64,000 nt of DNA, from assembly GCA_963811585.1 (NCBI GenBank), contig CAWERR010000009.1:620001-684000 (forward strand), written 5' to 3'. Origin of the DNA: JACDHG01 sp963811585 (GTDB lineage Bacteria; Actinomycetota; Actinomycetes; Propionibacteriales; Nocardioidaceae). The notes below the pieces were generated by a model. That model worked only from the letters and a program-made list of their open reading frames with translations. It made no database searches and was not told the origin of the DNA. Positions 1 to 8,057 of this stretch are shown here, in pieces (positions within the stretch are counted from its first letter, which is position 1; every line of letters begins with the position of its first letter). Both the position numbers and the translations under genes were made by a program.

Positions 1-110
1 TCGACCGGCGGGGTGGGTGGGTCTCGACAAGCTCGACCGGCGGGGTGGGTGGGTCTCGACAAGCTCGACCGGCGGGGTGGGTGGGTCTCGACAAGCTCGA
101 CCGGCGGGGT
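1..110. repeat. Tandem 32-bp repeat of the TCTCGACAAGCTCGACC family
   Basis: Three and a half head-to-tail copies of a 32-bp unit (begins tcgaccggcggggtgggtg) run from the window edge to about 110. The array may start outside the window. Each unit carries the core tctcgacaagctcgacc, which reappears as inverted repeats at about 3.5-3.7 kb and 30.2-30.3 kb. A weak reading frame passes through the array but is only a by-product of the 32-bp period. It lies just upstream of the CoA lyase gene. Confidence 0.85.
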
Positions 111-180
111 GGTGCGACCCGCGGGAGGGTTGCGTTTAGGCTCGGTTGCAGTCCAACTCGTGCCGAGCAAAGGATGGCTG

Positions 181-1140
181 ATGTCGGAGGGTCTTCGCTC
201 GCGCCGCTCGTGTCTTGCTGTGCCAGGCTCGAACCCACGGTTTCTCGAGAAGGCGAAGGGGCTTGACGCCGACCAGGTGTTCCTCGACCTGGAGGACTCG
301 GTGGCGCCGATCGCCAAGCCGGATGCCCGCGGGACCGTCGTCGAGGCGCTCAACTCGGGCGGTTGGGGCGACAAGGTCCGGGTGGTCCGGGTCAACGACT
401 GGACAACCCAGTGGACCTACCGCGATGTCATCGAGGTCGTCGAAGGGGCTGGCGCCAACATCGACTGCCTCATGCTCCCGAAGGTGCAGAGCGCGGAGCA
501 GGTGGTGGCGCTGGATGTGCTTCTCACCCAGATCGAGCGCACCGTCGACCTCGAGGTCGGCCGGATCGGCATCGAGGCACAGATCGAGGACGCCCTCGGA
601 CTTATCAACGTCGACACGATCGCCACGGCCAGCCCGCGCCTCGAGACGATCATCTTTGGGCCAGCCGACTTCATGGCCTCGATCAACATGAAGTCGCTCG
701 CCGTAGGCGAACAACCTCCCGGGTATGACGTCGGCGACGCCTACCACTACATCTTGATGCGGATCTTGATGGCGGCACGCGCACATGACCTGCAGGCCAT
801 CGACGGACCTTACCTCCAGGTGCGAGATGCCGATGGGTTTAAGCGTGTGGCCGGCCGGAGCGCCGCACTCGGCTTCGACGGCAAGTGGGTCCTGCACCCC
901 GACCAGATTGCCGCCGCCAACGACGTGTTCTCGCCGCTGCAGAGCGACTACGACCACGCCGAGAACATCCTCGATGCTTACGACCACTTCACGTCCGAGA
1001 GGGGTGGCGCGACCGGCGCAGTCATGCTCGGCGACGAGATGATCGACGAGGCGTCACGCAAGATGGCGCTGGTCGTCTCGGCCAAGGGTCGCTCTGCCGG
1101 CATGGAACGCACTGACGTCTGGCAGCCACCGAACGACTGA
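181..1140 (+). CDS. HpcH/HpaI-citrate lyase family CoA ester lyase (malyl/methylmalyl-CoA lyase-like)
   Basis: A 319-residue Mg-dependent C-C lyase of the CitE/malyl-CoA lyase class. Family hallmarks are visible: SRRSCLAVPGSNPRF near residues 7-21, LDLEDS at 35-40, VRVND at 69-73, LPK at 99-101, the metal-site region IEAQIED at 131-137 and FGPADF at 159-164. The ATG at 181 is chosen because the frame upstream is only repeat sequence and AAAGGA sits about seven bases before it. The acyl-CoA dehydrogenase and MaoC hydratase downstream match the order methylsuccinyl-CoA dehydrogenase, mesaconyl-CoA hydratase and methylmalyl-CoA lyase of the ethylmalonyl-CoA pathway, so cleavage of methylmalyl-CoA or malyl-CoA is the best inference. 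A generic citE-like role cannot be excluded. Confidence 0.88.
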   Translation: MSEGLRSRRSCLAVPGSNPRFLEKAKGLDADQVFLDLEDSVAPIAKPDARGTVVEALNSGGWGDKVRVVRVNDWTTQWTYRDVIEVVEGAGANIDCLMLPKVQSAEQVVALDVLLTQIERTVDLEVGRIGIEAQIEDALGLINVDTIATASPRLETIIFGPADFMASINMKSLAVGEQPPGYDVGDAYHYILMRILMAARAHDLQAIDGPYLQVRDADGFKRVAGRSAALGFDGKWVLHPDQIAAANDVFSPLQSDYDHAENILDAYDHFTSERGGATGAVMLGDEMIDEASRKMALVVSAKGRSAGMERTDVWQPPND

Positions 1141-1243
1141 GGTTGTTGGATTGGCCACGTTTGTGGCGTGATGCGTCGACGCCTTGCGATACTCGCGATA
1201 CAACCGCGCTCGTCGAGTGAGCGGTCGAGATGGAAGGCACGGC

Positions 1244-2452
1244 ATGGCTCGCCTCTGCACAACCGAGGGTCTGACAGATGTCCAGGTCGAGATCCTCAAG
1301 ACCGTCCGTGACTTCGTCGACAACGAGATCCTTCCCGTCGCGTCCGCGCTCGAGCACGCTGACGAGTATCCGGAGAAGATCGTCGAGCAGATGAAGGAGC
1401 TCGGGCTGTTCGGGCTCACCATCCCGGAGGAGTACGGCGGCCTCGGCGAGTCACTACTGACCTACGCACTCGTCGTCGAGGAAATCGCCCGCGGCTGGAT
1501 GAGTGTTTCCGGCATCGTCAACACCCACTTCATCGTTGCCTACATGCTGATGCAGCACGGCACCGACGAGCAGAAGCAGCACTTCCTGCCGCGGATGGCA
1601 ACGGGTGAGATCCGTGGCGCGTTCTCGATGTCGGAGCCCGGATGTGGCTCCGACGTGGCGGCGATCCGGACGAAGGCTGTCCCGAAGCCTGGCCAGGACG
1701 CCGATGGCACCTGGGTCATCAACGGCCAGAAGATGTGGATCACCAACGGCGGTACGTCGACCTTGGTGGCCGTGTTGGTCAAGACCGACACGGGTGAAGA
1801 GTCGGTCTACAAGAACATGACGACGTTCCTGATCGAAAAGCCAAGCGGCTTCGGCGAGGTCATGCCCGGCCTGACTATCCCAGGCAAGATCGAGAAGATG
1901 GGCTACAAGGGCGTCGACTCCACCGAGCTCGTGATGGAGAACTTCGAGATCGGCGCCGACCAGATCCTCGGCGGGCCGCCAGGCCAGGGCTTCTACCAGA
2001 TGATGGACGGTGTCGAAGTCGGCCGCGTCAACGTGGCAGCCCGGGGCTGCGGTGTGGCATGGCGGGCGTTCGAGCTTGGCGTGGCGTACGCCCAGCAGCG
2101 TGAGACATTCGGCAAGAAGATCGCCGAGCACCAGGCCGTGCTGTTCCGTCTTGCCGAGATGGGCACCAAGGTCGAGGCGGCCCATCAGATGATGGTCAGA
2201 GCGGCCAAGAAGAAGGACTCTGGTCAGCGCAACGACCTCGAAGCAGGGATGGCCAAGTACCTCGCGTCTGAGTACTGCTCTCAGGTGGTCGAGGACTCCT
2301 TCCGCATCCATGGTGGGTATGGCTATTCGAAGGAGTACGAGATCGAGCGGCTCTACCGAGAGGCACCGATGCTGCTCATCGGTGAAGGCACAGCTGACAT
2401 CCAACGGATGATCATCGGCCGGCGGTTGCTCGAGGACTACAAGCTGCGTTGA
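1244..2452 (+). CDS. Acyl-CoA dehydrogenase (possible methylsuccinyl-CoA dehydrogenase)
   Basis: A 402-residue flavoprotein acyl-CoA dehydrogenase. The FAD/substrate signature FSMSEPGCGSD lies at about 127-137, a WITNG segment follows, the helix RETFGKKIAEHQ lies in the C-terminal half, and the catalytic glutamate is in IGEGTADIQ (about E381). The ATG at 1244 is preferred over an in-frame start 60 bases upstream because GGAAGG precedes it and the protein then has normal family length. Its place between the CoA lyase and the MaoC hydratase suggests methylsuccinyl-CoA as substrate. This is inference from context. Known proteobacterial Mcd proteins are longer, so the substrate is not proven by sequence. 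Confidence 0.9.
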   Translation: MARLCTTEGLTDVQVEILKTVRDFVDNEILPVASALEHADEYPEKIVEQMKELGLFGLTIPEEYGGLGESLLTYALVVEEIARGWMSVSGIVNTHFIVAYMLMQHGTDEQKQHFLPRMATGEIRGAFSMSEPGCGSDVAAIRTKAVPKPGQDADGTWVINGQKMWITNGGTSTLVAVLVKTDTGEESVYKNMTTFLIEKPSGFGEVMPGLTIPGKIEKMGYKGVDSTELVMENFEIGADQILGGPPGQGFYQMMDGVEVGRVNVAARGCGVAWRAFELGVAYAQQRETFGKKIAEHQAVLFRLAEMGTKVEAAHQMMVRAAKKKDSGQRNDLEAGMAKYLASEYCSQVVEDSFRIHGGYGYSKEYEIERLYREAPMLLIGEGTADIQRMIIGRRLLEDYKLR

Positions 2453-2540
2453 GGTGCTGAGCGCCGCCGTCGACGCGGCGGCTGGTGAACACAGCTTCAG
2501 GTGGCAGACTGAAACAGCCCGGACAGAGTGAGGAGTCCCC

Positions 2541-3014
2541 ATGCCACTACCGCTGCCACAGCTCCCGACCGGTATGCCGATCGGGACCTACCCGACGTAC
2601 GCCAAGGCGCAAGAGGCGGTTGACTACCTGTCTGACAACGAGTTCCCGGTCGAGAACGTCACGATCGTCGGCACCGACCTCCGCTTGGTCGAGCGCGTGA
2701 CAGGTCGGTTGACCCGCGGCAAGGTCATCCAGGCCGGCGCCGTCACGGGGGCCCTGTGGGGTCTGTTCATGGGCGTCCTGCTGACCTTGTTCGGAGGGGA
2801 CGACGTGTCGTTGCTCGTCCCCGTCATCGCCGGTGTCGTCGGCGCCGGGGTTGGTGCGCTGTCAGGGATGGTCGGGTATGCCGCCACGGGTGGAAAACGG
2901 GACTTCACCTCCAGCACGCAGGTGGTCGCGACGTCATACGAGCTGCTCTGCCAGGCCCAGGTGGCCGAGGACGCACGCAACATGCTGGGGCGACTGGCCC
3001 TCCGGGACGGGTAG
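2541..3014 (+). CDS. General stress protein 17M-like (YflT domain) small membrane protein
   Basis: A 157-residue protein. The N-terminal 60 residues look like the YflT/GSP17M domain (GTYPTYAKAQEAVDYLSD, then VTIVGTDL). Two glycine-rich hydrophobic stretches follow at about residues 66-86 and 92-116, probably two membrane helices. Homologues are often mis-annotated as magnesium transporters. It sits between the acyl-CoA dehydrogenase (88 bases) and maoC (16 bases) and is likely co-transcribed with them, although it has no evident metabolic link. GGAGTCCCC precedes the ATG. The exact function is unknown; the domain call rests on recalled family features. Confidence 0.75.
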   Translation: MPLPLPQLPTGMPIGTYPTYAKAQEAVDYLSDNEFPVENVTIVGTDLRLVERVTGRLTRGKVIQAGAVTGALWGLFMGVLLTLFGGDDVSLLVPVIAGVVGAGVGALSGMVGYAATGGKRDFTSSTQVVATSYELLCQAQVAEDARNMLGRLALRDG

Positions 3015-3030
3015 GGAAGGACCATTCACG

Positions 3031-3537
3031 ATGCAGTTCGGCCGTAGCTACGAGGAGTTCGAGGTCGGTGCGACGTACAAGCACTGGCCGGGCAAGACCG
3101 TCACCGAGTATGACGACCACCTGTTCTGCCTCTTGACGATGAACCACCATCCGTTGCATCTGGACTCCCACTACGCCGAGAACACGACCGACTTCGGAAA
3201 GAACGTCGTCGTCGGCAACTACATCTACTCGCTGCTGCTGGGCATGAGCGTGCCGGACGTGTCAGGCAAGGCAATCGCCAACCTCGAGGTCGAGTCACTG
3301 CGTCATGTGGCGCCGACGTTCCACGGTGACACGATCTACGGCGAGACCACCGTGCTCGACAAGCGGGAGAGCGCCTCCAAGGGCGACCGCGGCGTCGTGC
3401 ACGTCGAGACGACCGGGTACAACCAGGACGGCACGGTCGTCTGCATCTTCAGGCGCAAGGTGATGGTGCCGAAGGACAGCTACCTGGAGGCCCGCGGCGG
3501 AGAGCAGCCCGGCCGCCCCGTCCCCCAGTCGGACTAG
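3031..3537 (+). CDS. MaoC family hydratase, likely mesaconyl-CoA hydratase
   Basis: A 168-residue hot-dog-fold hydratase. The region TMNHHPLHLDSHYAE (about 43-57) and the following VVVGNYIYSLLLGMSVPD are characteristic of actinobacterial MaoC proteins encoded next to malyl-CoA lyase genes. The start at 3031 follows GGGAAGG (3013-3019); a longer frame beginning inside the preceding gene is rejected because it overlaps that gene in another frame. Together with the lyase and dehydrogenase it completes three consecutive late steps of the ethylmalonyl-CoA pathway (methylsuccinyl-CoA to mesaconyl-CoA to methylmalyl-CoA to glyoxylate plus propionyl-CoA). Substrate assignment is by context. Confidence 0.87.
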   Translation: MQFGRSYEEFEVGATYKHWPGKTVTEYDDHLFCLLTMNHHPLHLDSHYAENTTDFGKNVVVGNYIYSLLLGMSVPDVSGKAIANLEVESLRHVAPTFHGDTIYGETTVLDKRESASKGDRGVVHVETTGYNQDGTVVCIFRRKVMVPKDSYLEARGGEQPGRPVPQSD

Positions 3538-3540
3538 CCG

Positions 3541-3745
3541 CTGATCGAGCTGTCGAGATCACCTGGTCTCGACAGGCTCGACCGCCGGGGGTCTCGCTGA
3601 CCGGCCGGGGATTCGGCTGACCGCTGGGGGCTCCGCTGATCGAGCTTGTCGAGGTTACCGGGGTCCCGACAGGCTCGACCGTCGGTGGGGGCTCGACCGT
3701 CGGTGAGGTGCTCGACCGCCGTTGAGGTGCTCGACCGGCGATGAG
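3541..3745. repeat. Cluster of degenerate TCTCGACA-GCTCGACC inverted repeats
   Basis: The intergenic stretch after maoC is built from gatcgagct(t)gtcgag and ctcgacaggctcgacc elements facing each other, followed by four short units of the form gctcgaccgNcg(g/t)tgagg. The inverted arms can form hairpins, so the block probably ends or insulates transcription between maoC and the phosphatase gene. It belongs to the same family as the repeats at 1-110 and 30167-30299. Confidence 0.75.
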
Positions 3746-3762
3746 GCACTAGCGTTCAGGAG

Positions 3763-4341
3763 ATGAGCGACCCTGAGGAGCCCGAGGTTTGGCTCGTCCG
3801 TCACGGCGAGACCGAGTGGAGCAAGTCGGGACGACATACCGGCGTCACCGACCTGCCGCTGACCGACGTCGGCGTCGCGGCCGCACGCGCGCTCGGCCCA
3901 CTGCTGACGGCGACGGAGTTCAGCCGGATCCTGTGCAGCCCGCGGATCCGGGCGCGACACACGGCTGAGCTGGCGAAGGTGGAGCCGGTCCGTATCGTCG
4001 ACGAGCTCGTCGAGTGGGACTACGGCGAGTACGAAGGTCGAACGCGCATCGACATCCAGGAGGAGCGGCCGGGCTGGTCGGTCTGGACCGACGGTGCGCC
4101 CGGTGGTGAGTCCCCCGACCACGTCACGGCCCGCGTCGACGGCGTGATCGCCAGCTGCCGCGAGCGTGGAGGTCGGTCGCTGCTGATCGCGCACGGACAC
4201 ATTCTCAGGTCGCTGGCAGCCCGGTGGATCCACCAACCGGTCACCGTCGGAGCCCACCTGCCGCTTGACACCGCGAAGGTCAGTGTCCTCGGGTACGACC
4301 GCGGCATGCCGACGATCAACCGGTGGAACGCCGACCAATAG
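3763..4341 (+). CDS. Histidine phosphatase family protein
   Basis: A 192-residue phosphoglycerate-mutase-fold phosphatase. The phosphohistidine motif VRHGETEWS is at residues 12-20, the second catalytic region PRIRARHTAE is near 63-72, and the C-terminal histidine is in LLIAHGHILR. The substrate cannot be read from the sequence; small phospho-sugars or nucleotides are typical. The start has a weak AGGAG a few bases before the ATG. It is transcribed convergently with the NUDIX gene, 37 bases apart. Confidence 0.85.
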   Translation: MSDPEEPEVWLVRHGETEWSKSGRHTGVTDLPLTDVGVAAARALGPLLTATEFSRILCSPRIRARHTAELAKVEPVRIVDELVEWDYGEYEGRTRIDIQEERPGWSVWTDGAPGGESPDHVTARVDGVIASCRERGGRSLLIAHGHILRSLAARWIHQPVTVGAHLPLDTAKVSVLGYDRGMPTINRWNADQ

Positions 4342-4378
4342 CCGACGCCTGACCATCCCGGCGGCTGCGCTGCTCGCC

Positions 4379-4777
4379 TCAGACCCAGACACCCCACGAC
4401 GTCAGCGAATCGTCGAGCCCCGGTGTCTTCGGCAACGCCTCGAACTCAGGGCGGGTCACCCATCGTGCGTCGGCGGCGTCGTCACCGGCGACGGGCTCGG
4501 CACCAGGCTCGACCACGGTCGCCGCGAAGTCGGTCACGTCGTACACGTCGCCGCCGATGCCTGGCAGCTCGATGGATCCGAGGGCGTCCCCGACGACGAC
4601 TGACAGGCCGGTCTCCTCGCGCACCTCGCGCTGGACTGCGTCGGTCAGCGACTCGTCGGGCTCGACGCGGCCGCCAGGTATCGACCAGAGTCCCTCCGAC
4701 GGTGGCCTGCCCCGGCGGATAACGAGTAGCCGACCATGGGCATCGTGGATCACCGCTCCGACGCATGGCACGCGCAC
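4379..4777 (-). CDS. NUDIX hydrolase
   Basis: A 132-residue stand-alone NUDIX domain. The NUDIX box reads GGRVEPDESLTDAVQREV followed by REETG, matching the pattern G-x5-E-x7-R-E-U-x-E-E-x-G. The GTG at 4777 is chosen because homology begins with VRVPCVGAVIHD; the frame stays open far upstream only as the shadow of the divergent gene. The gene diverges from the DUF6758-like gene with 66 bases between the starts, so a shared promoter region is likely. The substrate is unknown. Confidence 0.82.
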   Translation of the reverse strand: MRVPCVGAVIHDAHGRLLVIRRGRPPSEGLWSIPGGRVEPDESLTDAVQREVREETGLSVVVGDALGSIELPGIGGDVYDVTDFAATVVEPGAEPVAGDDAADARWVTRPEFEALPKTPGLDDSLTSWGVWV

Positions 4778-4843
4778 ACCACCGACGTTACCCGCCAACT
4801 CGATTGCTTGACCGGGGGCGCCGCGCCCACCACGGTGGGAGTC

Positions 4844-5383
4844 ATGCACGACCGGCTCAGCGTCGTCGACCCGTTTGCTGCGGTGATCGGCGAGGAGATC
4901 AACGGCCTCGCGCTTCCGCTGTGGGCGCCGTGGCCGGTTCCGATCGGCTGGACCTTCTCCGGTCTCGCTCACACCAGACGGGACGACCACGGGAGCGCAA
5001 GCGTGAGCTGCTGGTCGGGGCCCGACCCGTTCGGTGACCCGGCCGAGGTGATGCTGATCTGCGAGGAGGCGGGCACCGGCGTCGGGAGCTACTTCGCCGG
5101 GCTTGCGATGAGTTATCCCGGCCCCGAGGTGGGGGAGGGCGCGCCTCATGCCAAGTTCGGCGTGGAGGGGCGTCCAGTCCCCTTGTGGTCGGTCGATGGC
5201 GAGGCCGACCGGGCTGTGTACGCCGGCGAGGCTGCCGGCCGGTGGCTGTGGGTCGTGGTGCATCCGGCCGAGTCGAGCGCAATCGTCGTACAGCCGATGC
5301 AGCTTGTCGACGCTCGAAAGCTCGGGGCGGAGCTCACCGTTTTGCCGGTCGGAGAGATGTCGCCTCGACTGATCCTCGACTGA
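4844..5383 (+). CDS. DUF6758-like conserved actinobacterial protein
   Basis: A 179-residue soluble protein without a signal peptide or membrane segment. It contains VSCWSGPDPFGDPAEVMLIC and WLWVVVHPAES, features I associate with actinobacterial DUF6758 proteins encoded directly upstream of a PHP-domain gene, as here. The ATG at 4844, after GGTGGGA, is favoured because the longer frame crosses the promoter region of the divergent NUDIX gene. The function is unknown; the association with the PHP phosphoesterase and the RecB-like nuclease downstream suggests nucleic-acid metabolism only by neighbourhood. Confidence 0.7.
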   Translation: MHDRLSVVDPFAAVIGEEINGLALPLWAPWPVPIGWTFSGLAHTRRDDHGSASVSCWSGPDPFGDPAEVMLICEEAGTGVGSYFAGLAMSYPGPEVGEGAPHAKFGVEGRPVPLWSVDGEADRAVYAGEAAGRWLWVVVHPAESSAIVVQPMQLVDARKLGAELTVLPVGEMSPRLILD

Positions 5384-5430
5384 CGCGCGCGTCGCCGAAC
5401 GCGGGGTGGCTGCCGCCTAGACTTCGCAGC

Positions 5431-6309
5431 GTGCGCATCGACCTTCATACTCACTCGCGCGCGTCCGACGGCACTGACCCGCCCGCCGATCTGGTCGCGA
5501 AGGCCGCGTCGGCAGGGCTCGATGTTGTCGGCCTCACCGACCACGACAGCATCGGCGGCTGGGCGGAGGCGAGTGTCGCGGCTCGCAACGTGGGGATCAC
5601 GTTGGTGCCCGGCATGGAGGTCTCGACGAAGTTCGACGGTGCGGGCGTGCATCTGCTCGCCTACCTCCCGGACCCGACCTACCCGCCGCTGAAGGCAGAG
5701 CTCGAGCGCATCCTCGAAGGTCGCACCGGCCGGCTCGCGGCGATGTTGCACCAGCTTCGCGAGGCCGGAATCGACATCACCGAGGCGGAGGTGCTGGCAC
5801 AGGTGGGAGACACGCTCGCGATCGGCCGTCCGCACATCGCTGACATACTTGTCGCGAAGGGCGTCGTCGCCAGCCGCAACGAAGCGTTCGCCGCCTGGCT
5901 TGAGTGGGGCAGACCCGGGTATGTCGTCCGCTATGCCACCAGGACTCGCGAGATGATCAGGATGATCACCGCGTCCGGCGGCGCCGCCGTCATCGCGCAC
6001 CCATGGGGTCGGGGCAGTCGGCGCATCCTCGACGTCGAGACCCTGGCGGAGCTGCAGGCGGACGGTCTCGTCGGCATCGAGGTCGATCACCAGGACCACG
6101 ACGAGGAGGACCGAGCAAAGTTGCATGCGATCGCCGCCGAGCTCGACCTGGTCGCGACTGGGTCGAGCGACTTCCACGGTCTTGGCAAGGTTGACCACGA
6201 GCTCGGTTGTAACCTCACCGACCCCGACGAGTACGAGCGCCTGCTCGAACGAGCGAGCGTCAATGCCGTTGCCAGTAAGCGCAACGTCGTGGCTGTGGTG
6301 ACGCCGTGA
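5431..6309 (+). CDS. PHP-domain phosphoesterase (YciV/RNase AM-like)
   Basis: A 292-residue metal-dependent phosphoesterase. It opens directly with the PHP metal motif RIDLHTHSRASDGT, has VGLTDHDS at about 33-40, a conserved PGMEVST and the C-terminal metal motif GSSDFHG. This architecture matches YciV/TrpH proteins, characterised in E. coli as the 5'-to-3' exoribonuclease RNase AM and also active on 3',5'-bisphosphates. The GTG at 5431 is chosen because the motif starts at residue 2. The gene precedes the RecB-type nuclease by 16 bases and is probably in one operon with it. Confidence 0.85.
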   Translation: MRIDLHTHSRASDGTDPPADLVAKAASAGLDVVGLTDHDSIGGWAEASVAARNVGITLVPGMEVSTKFDGAGVHLLAYLPDPTYPPLKAELERILEGRTGRLAAMLHQLREAGIDITEAEVLAQVGDTLAIGRPHIADILVAKGVVASRNEAFAAWLEWGRPGYVVRYATRTREMIRMITASGGAAVIAHPWGRGSRRILDVETLAELQADGLVGIEVDHQDHDEEDRAKLHAIAAELDLVATGSSDFHGLGKVDHELGCNLTDPDEYERLLERASVNAVASKRNVVAVVTP

Positions 6310-6325
6310 CCTGCAGTGGGACGGC

Positions 6326-7183
6326 GTGGTGAGCGGTGACACGCAGCTCGGGTTCGAGGGCATGCCGCGACGTCTCCTCCAGGCCGCACCGTCGCGGCTC
6401 GTCACATATCTCGACTGCCCTCGGCGTTACCGGTTCACCTACCTCGACCGCCCACCGCCGCCCAAGGGTCCGCCCTGGGCGCACAACTCGCTGGGAGCGG
6501 CGATCCATACGGCGCTCGCGAACTGGTGGAAGCTCCCGCTGTCTGAGCGCACCGTGACTCGGGCGGGCCAGCTGCTCGACGAGGCATGGCTGACCGATGG
6601 CTTCCGCGATGATCAGCAACGCGACGCGGCGAGAGACCGAGCGAGGGCGATGGTTGAGCAGTACGTTGCCGATCTCGACCCGGCCGACGAGCCCATCGGG
6701 GTGGAGCGGACGGTCGCGGTGAAGACCGACCACGCGGCACTGTTCGGTCGCGTGGACAGGATCGACGAGCGGGGCGGTGAGGGTCTCGTGATCGTCGACT
6801 ACAAGACCGGACGCCACCCGCTGACCGTCGATGACGCGCGTACGTCGCTGGCGCTTGCCGTGTACGCCGCCGCCGCGGAGCGCACCCTGCATCGCCGCTG
6901 CCGACGCGTCGAGCTCCACCACCTGCCGTCAGGAGAAGTGGTCGCCTGGGTGCACACCGACGAAGGGCTGGCGCGCCACGTCGGGCGTGCGGACTCGATC
7001 GCGCGCGAGATCGCCGACCTCGACGGGAAGTTCAAGACCGGGGTTGACGCAGCCGAGGCAGACCGGATGTACCCGCCGCACGTCGGCGCGCTGTGTGGCT
7101 GGTGTGACTTCAACCGGTCCTGTCCGGAGGGTTCTGCCGCCGTGGCACCTCGCGAGCCATGGGCCGGTCTCGAGGAGCCCTGA
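6326..7183 (+). CDS. RecB-family PD-(D/E)XK exonuclease with Fe-S cysteines
   Basis: A 285-residue Cas4/RecB-like nuclease. The catalytic core is seen as LFGRVDRID followed by IVDYKTGR. One cysteine lies early in YLDCPRRYR and three lie at the C-terminus in CGWCDFNRSC, the arrangement that binds a 4Fe-4S cluster in AddB/Cas4-type nucleases. It starts at GTG 6326 (a second GTG is three bases on) and follows the PHP gene closely. It has no helicase domain and is a free-standing family member common in actinobacteria. There is no CRISPR array in the window, so a Cas4 role is not supported. Confidence 0.85.
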   Translation: MVSGDTQLGFEGMPRRLLQAAPSRLVTYLDCPRRYRFTYLDRPPPPKGPPWAHNSLGAAIHTALANWWKLPLSERTVTRAGQLLDEAWLTDGFRDDQQRDAARDRARAMVEQYVADLDPADEPIGVERTVAVKTDHAALFGRVDRIDERGGEGLVIVDYKTGRHPLTVDDARTSLALAVYAAAAERTLHRRCRRVELHHLPSGEVVAWVHTDEGLARHVGRADSIAREIADLDGKFKTGVDAAEADRMYPPHVGALCGWCDFNRSCPEGSAAVAPREPWAGLEEP

Positions 7184-7192
7184 GGAGACGGG

Positions 7193-8057
7193 TCAGCGCG
7201 TCGTCATCCAGAAACGGACGAGTGCGTCGCGGGTCTCCTCCGGGCGCTCGACCGCGGGGGAGTGCGCGGCCTTGTCGATCACGACGACGGTGGTGCCGAG
7301 TTCTTCGGCGAGCCGATCCTGGACCGAGTGCTCCCAGGCGTCGTCGTGCTCGCCCCGCATGACCGAAACGGGCACCCCAGCGCCACCCAGCTCCGGGGTC
7401 AGGTCGGCCGAATCGGCAAGCAGCATGGCGATCGCGGTGAGCGAGTGTGGCGAGTTGGCCATGAAGCGCTGGTGCAGGAACTTCTCGATCTCCGGCGGCG
7501 GGGCCTCGCGGCCACGCCGTCGATCCTCGCGCTGCTTGTACCTGTAGGCCGCCTCGAGTCCGTCGCGCTCGACCAAGGCTGCGCCGTCGAGGATGTCCTG
7601 CCGCTTGGCTCCGTCGAACCCGCCGGGCCCTGAGCACAGCAGGGTCAGGCTCGCCCATGGGTCGGGGTTCGTGACGACGGCGGTGCTGGCGACCAGCCCG
7701 CCGAACGAGTGCCCGACCACGTGCGTTTGCTCCGCCGTCCCGAACAGCGCCTCGGTCACGGCCACCAGGTCGGCGGCATACCCGTCGAGGCTGAAGTCGT
7801 CGTTGGCTGCGGCCGCGCTTTCGTACTGACCGCGTTGGTCGTACGTCGCTGCCTGCCAACCGGCGCTGGCCAGCAGCGGCAGCACCTCTCCGAAGTCCTC
7901 CTTAGACCCGGTGAACCCAGGGATGAGGATCGCGTTGGCATGGGGCAGTGACGAGTCGGCGGGCGAGCACATCCAGGTCGCGAACGTCCCGCGCGGCGTC
8001 TCCGTGTCTGCGCGGCCGGATCGATTCGTCCAGCTCGACTTTTGTGGGTTGGCTCAT
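7193..8057 (-). CDS. Alpha/beta hydrolase; 5' end carries an apparent frameshift
   Basis: An alpha/beta-fold hydrolase with the oxyanion region LIPGFTGSK, nucleophile elbow VVGHSFGGL and a late catalytic histidine in DKAAHSPAV. The uninterrupted frame begins at ATG 7972 (259 residues). An ATG at 8055-8057 overlaps the stop of the upstream SDR gene as ATGA, has the expected N-terminus SQPTKVELDESIRP, and rejoins the main frame (TETPRGTFATW) if one base is corrected near 8000-8030. I therefore infer translational coupling to the SDR gene and a frameshift or sequence error near the start. The substrate is unknown. Confidence 0.78.

Noticed and set aside
1..110. A 375-residue reading from position 13 including the repeat array
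   Set aside because: The first 56 residues are only the translated 32-bp repeat; a good ribosome site and family start lie at 181.
6326..7183. Cas4 or adaptation-module nuclease
   Set aside because: No CRISPR array or other cas genes; the gene sits in a conserved PHP/RecB-like housekeeping context.
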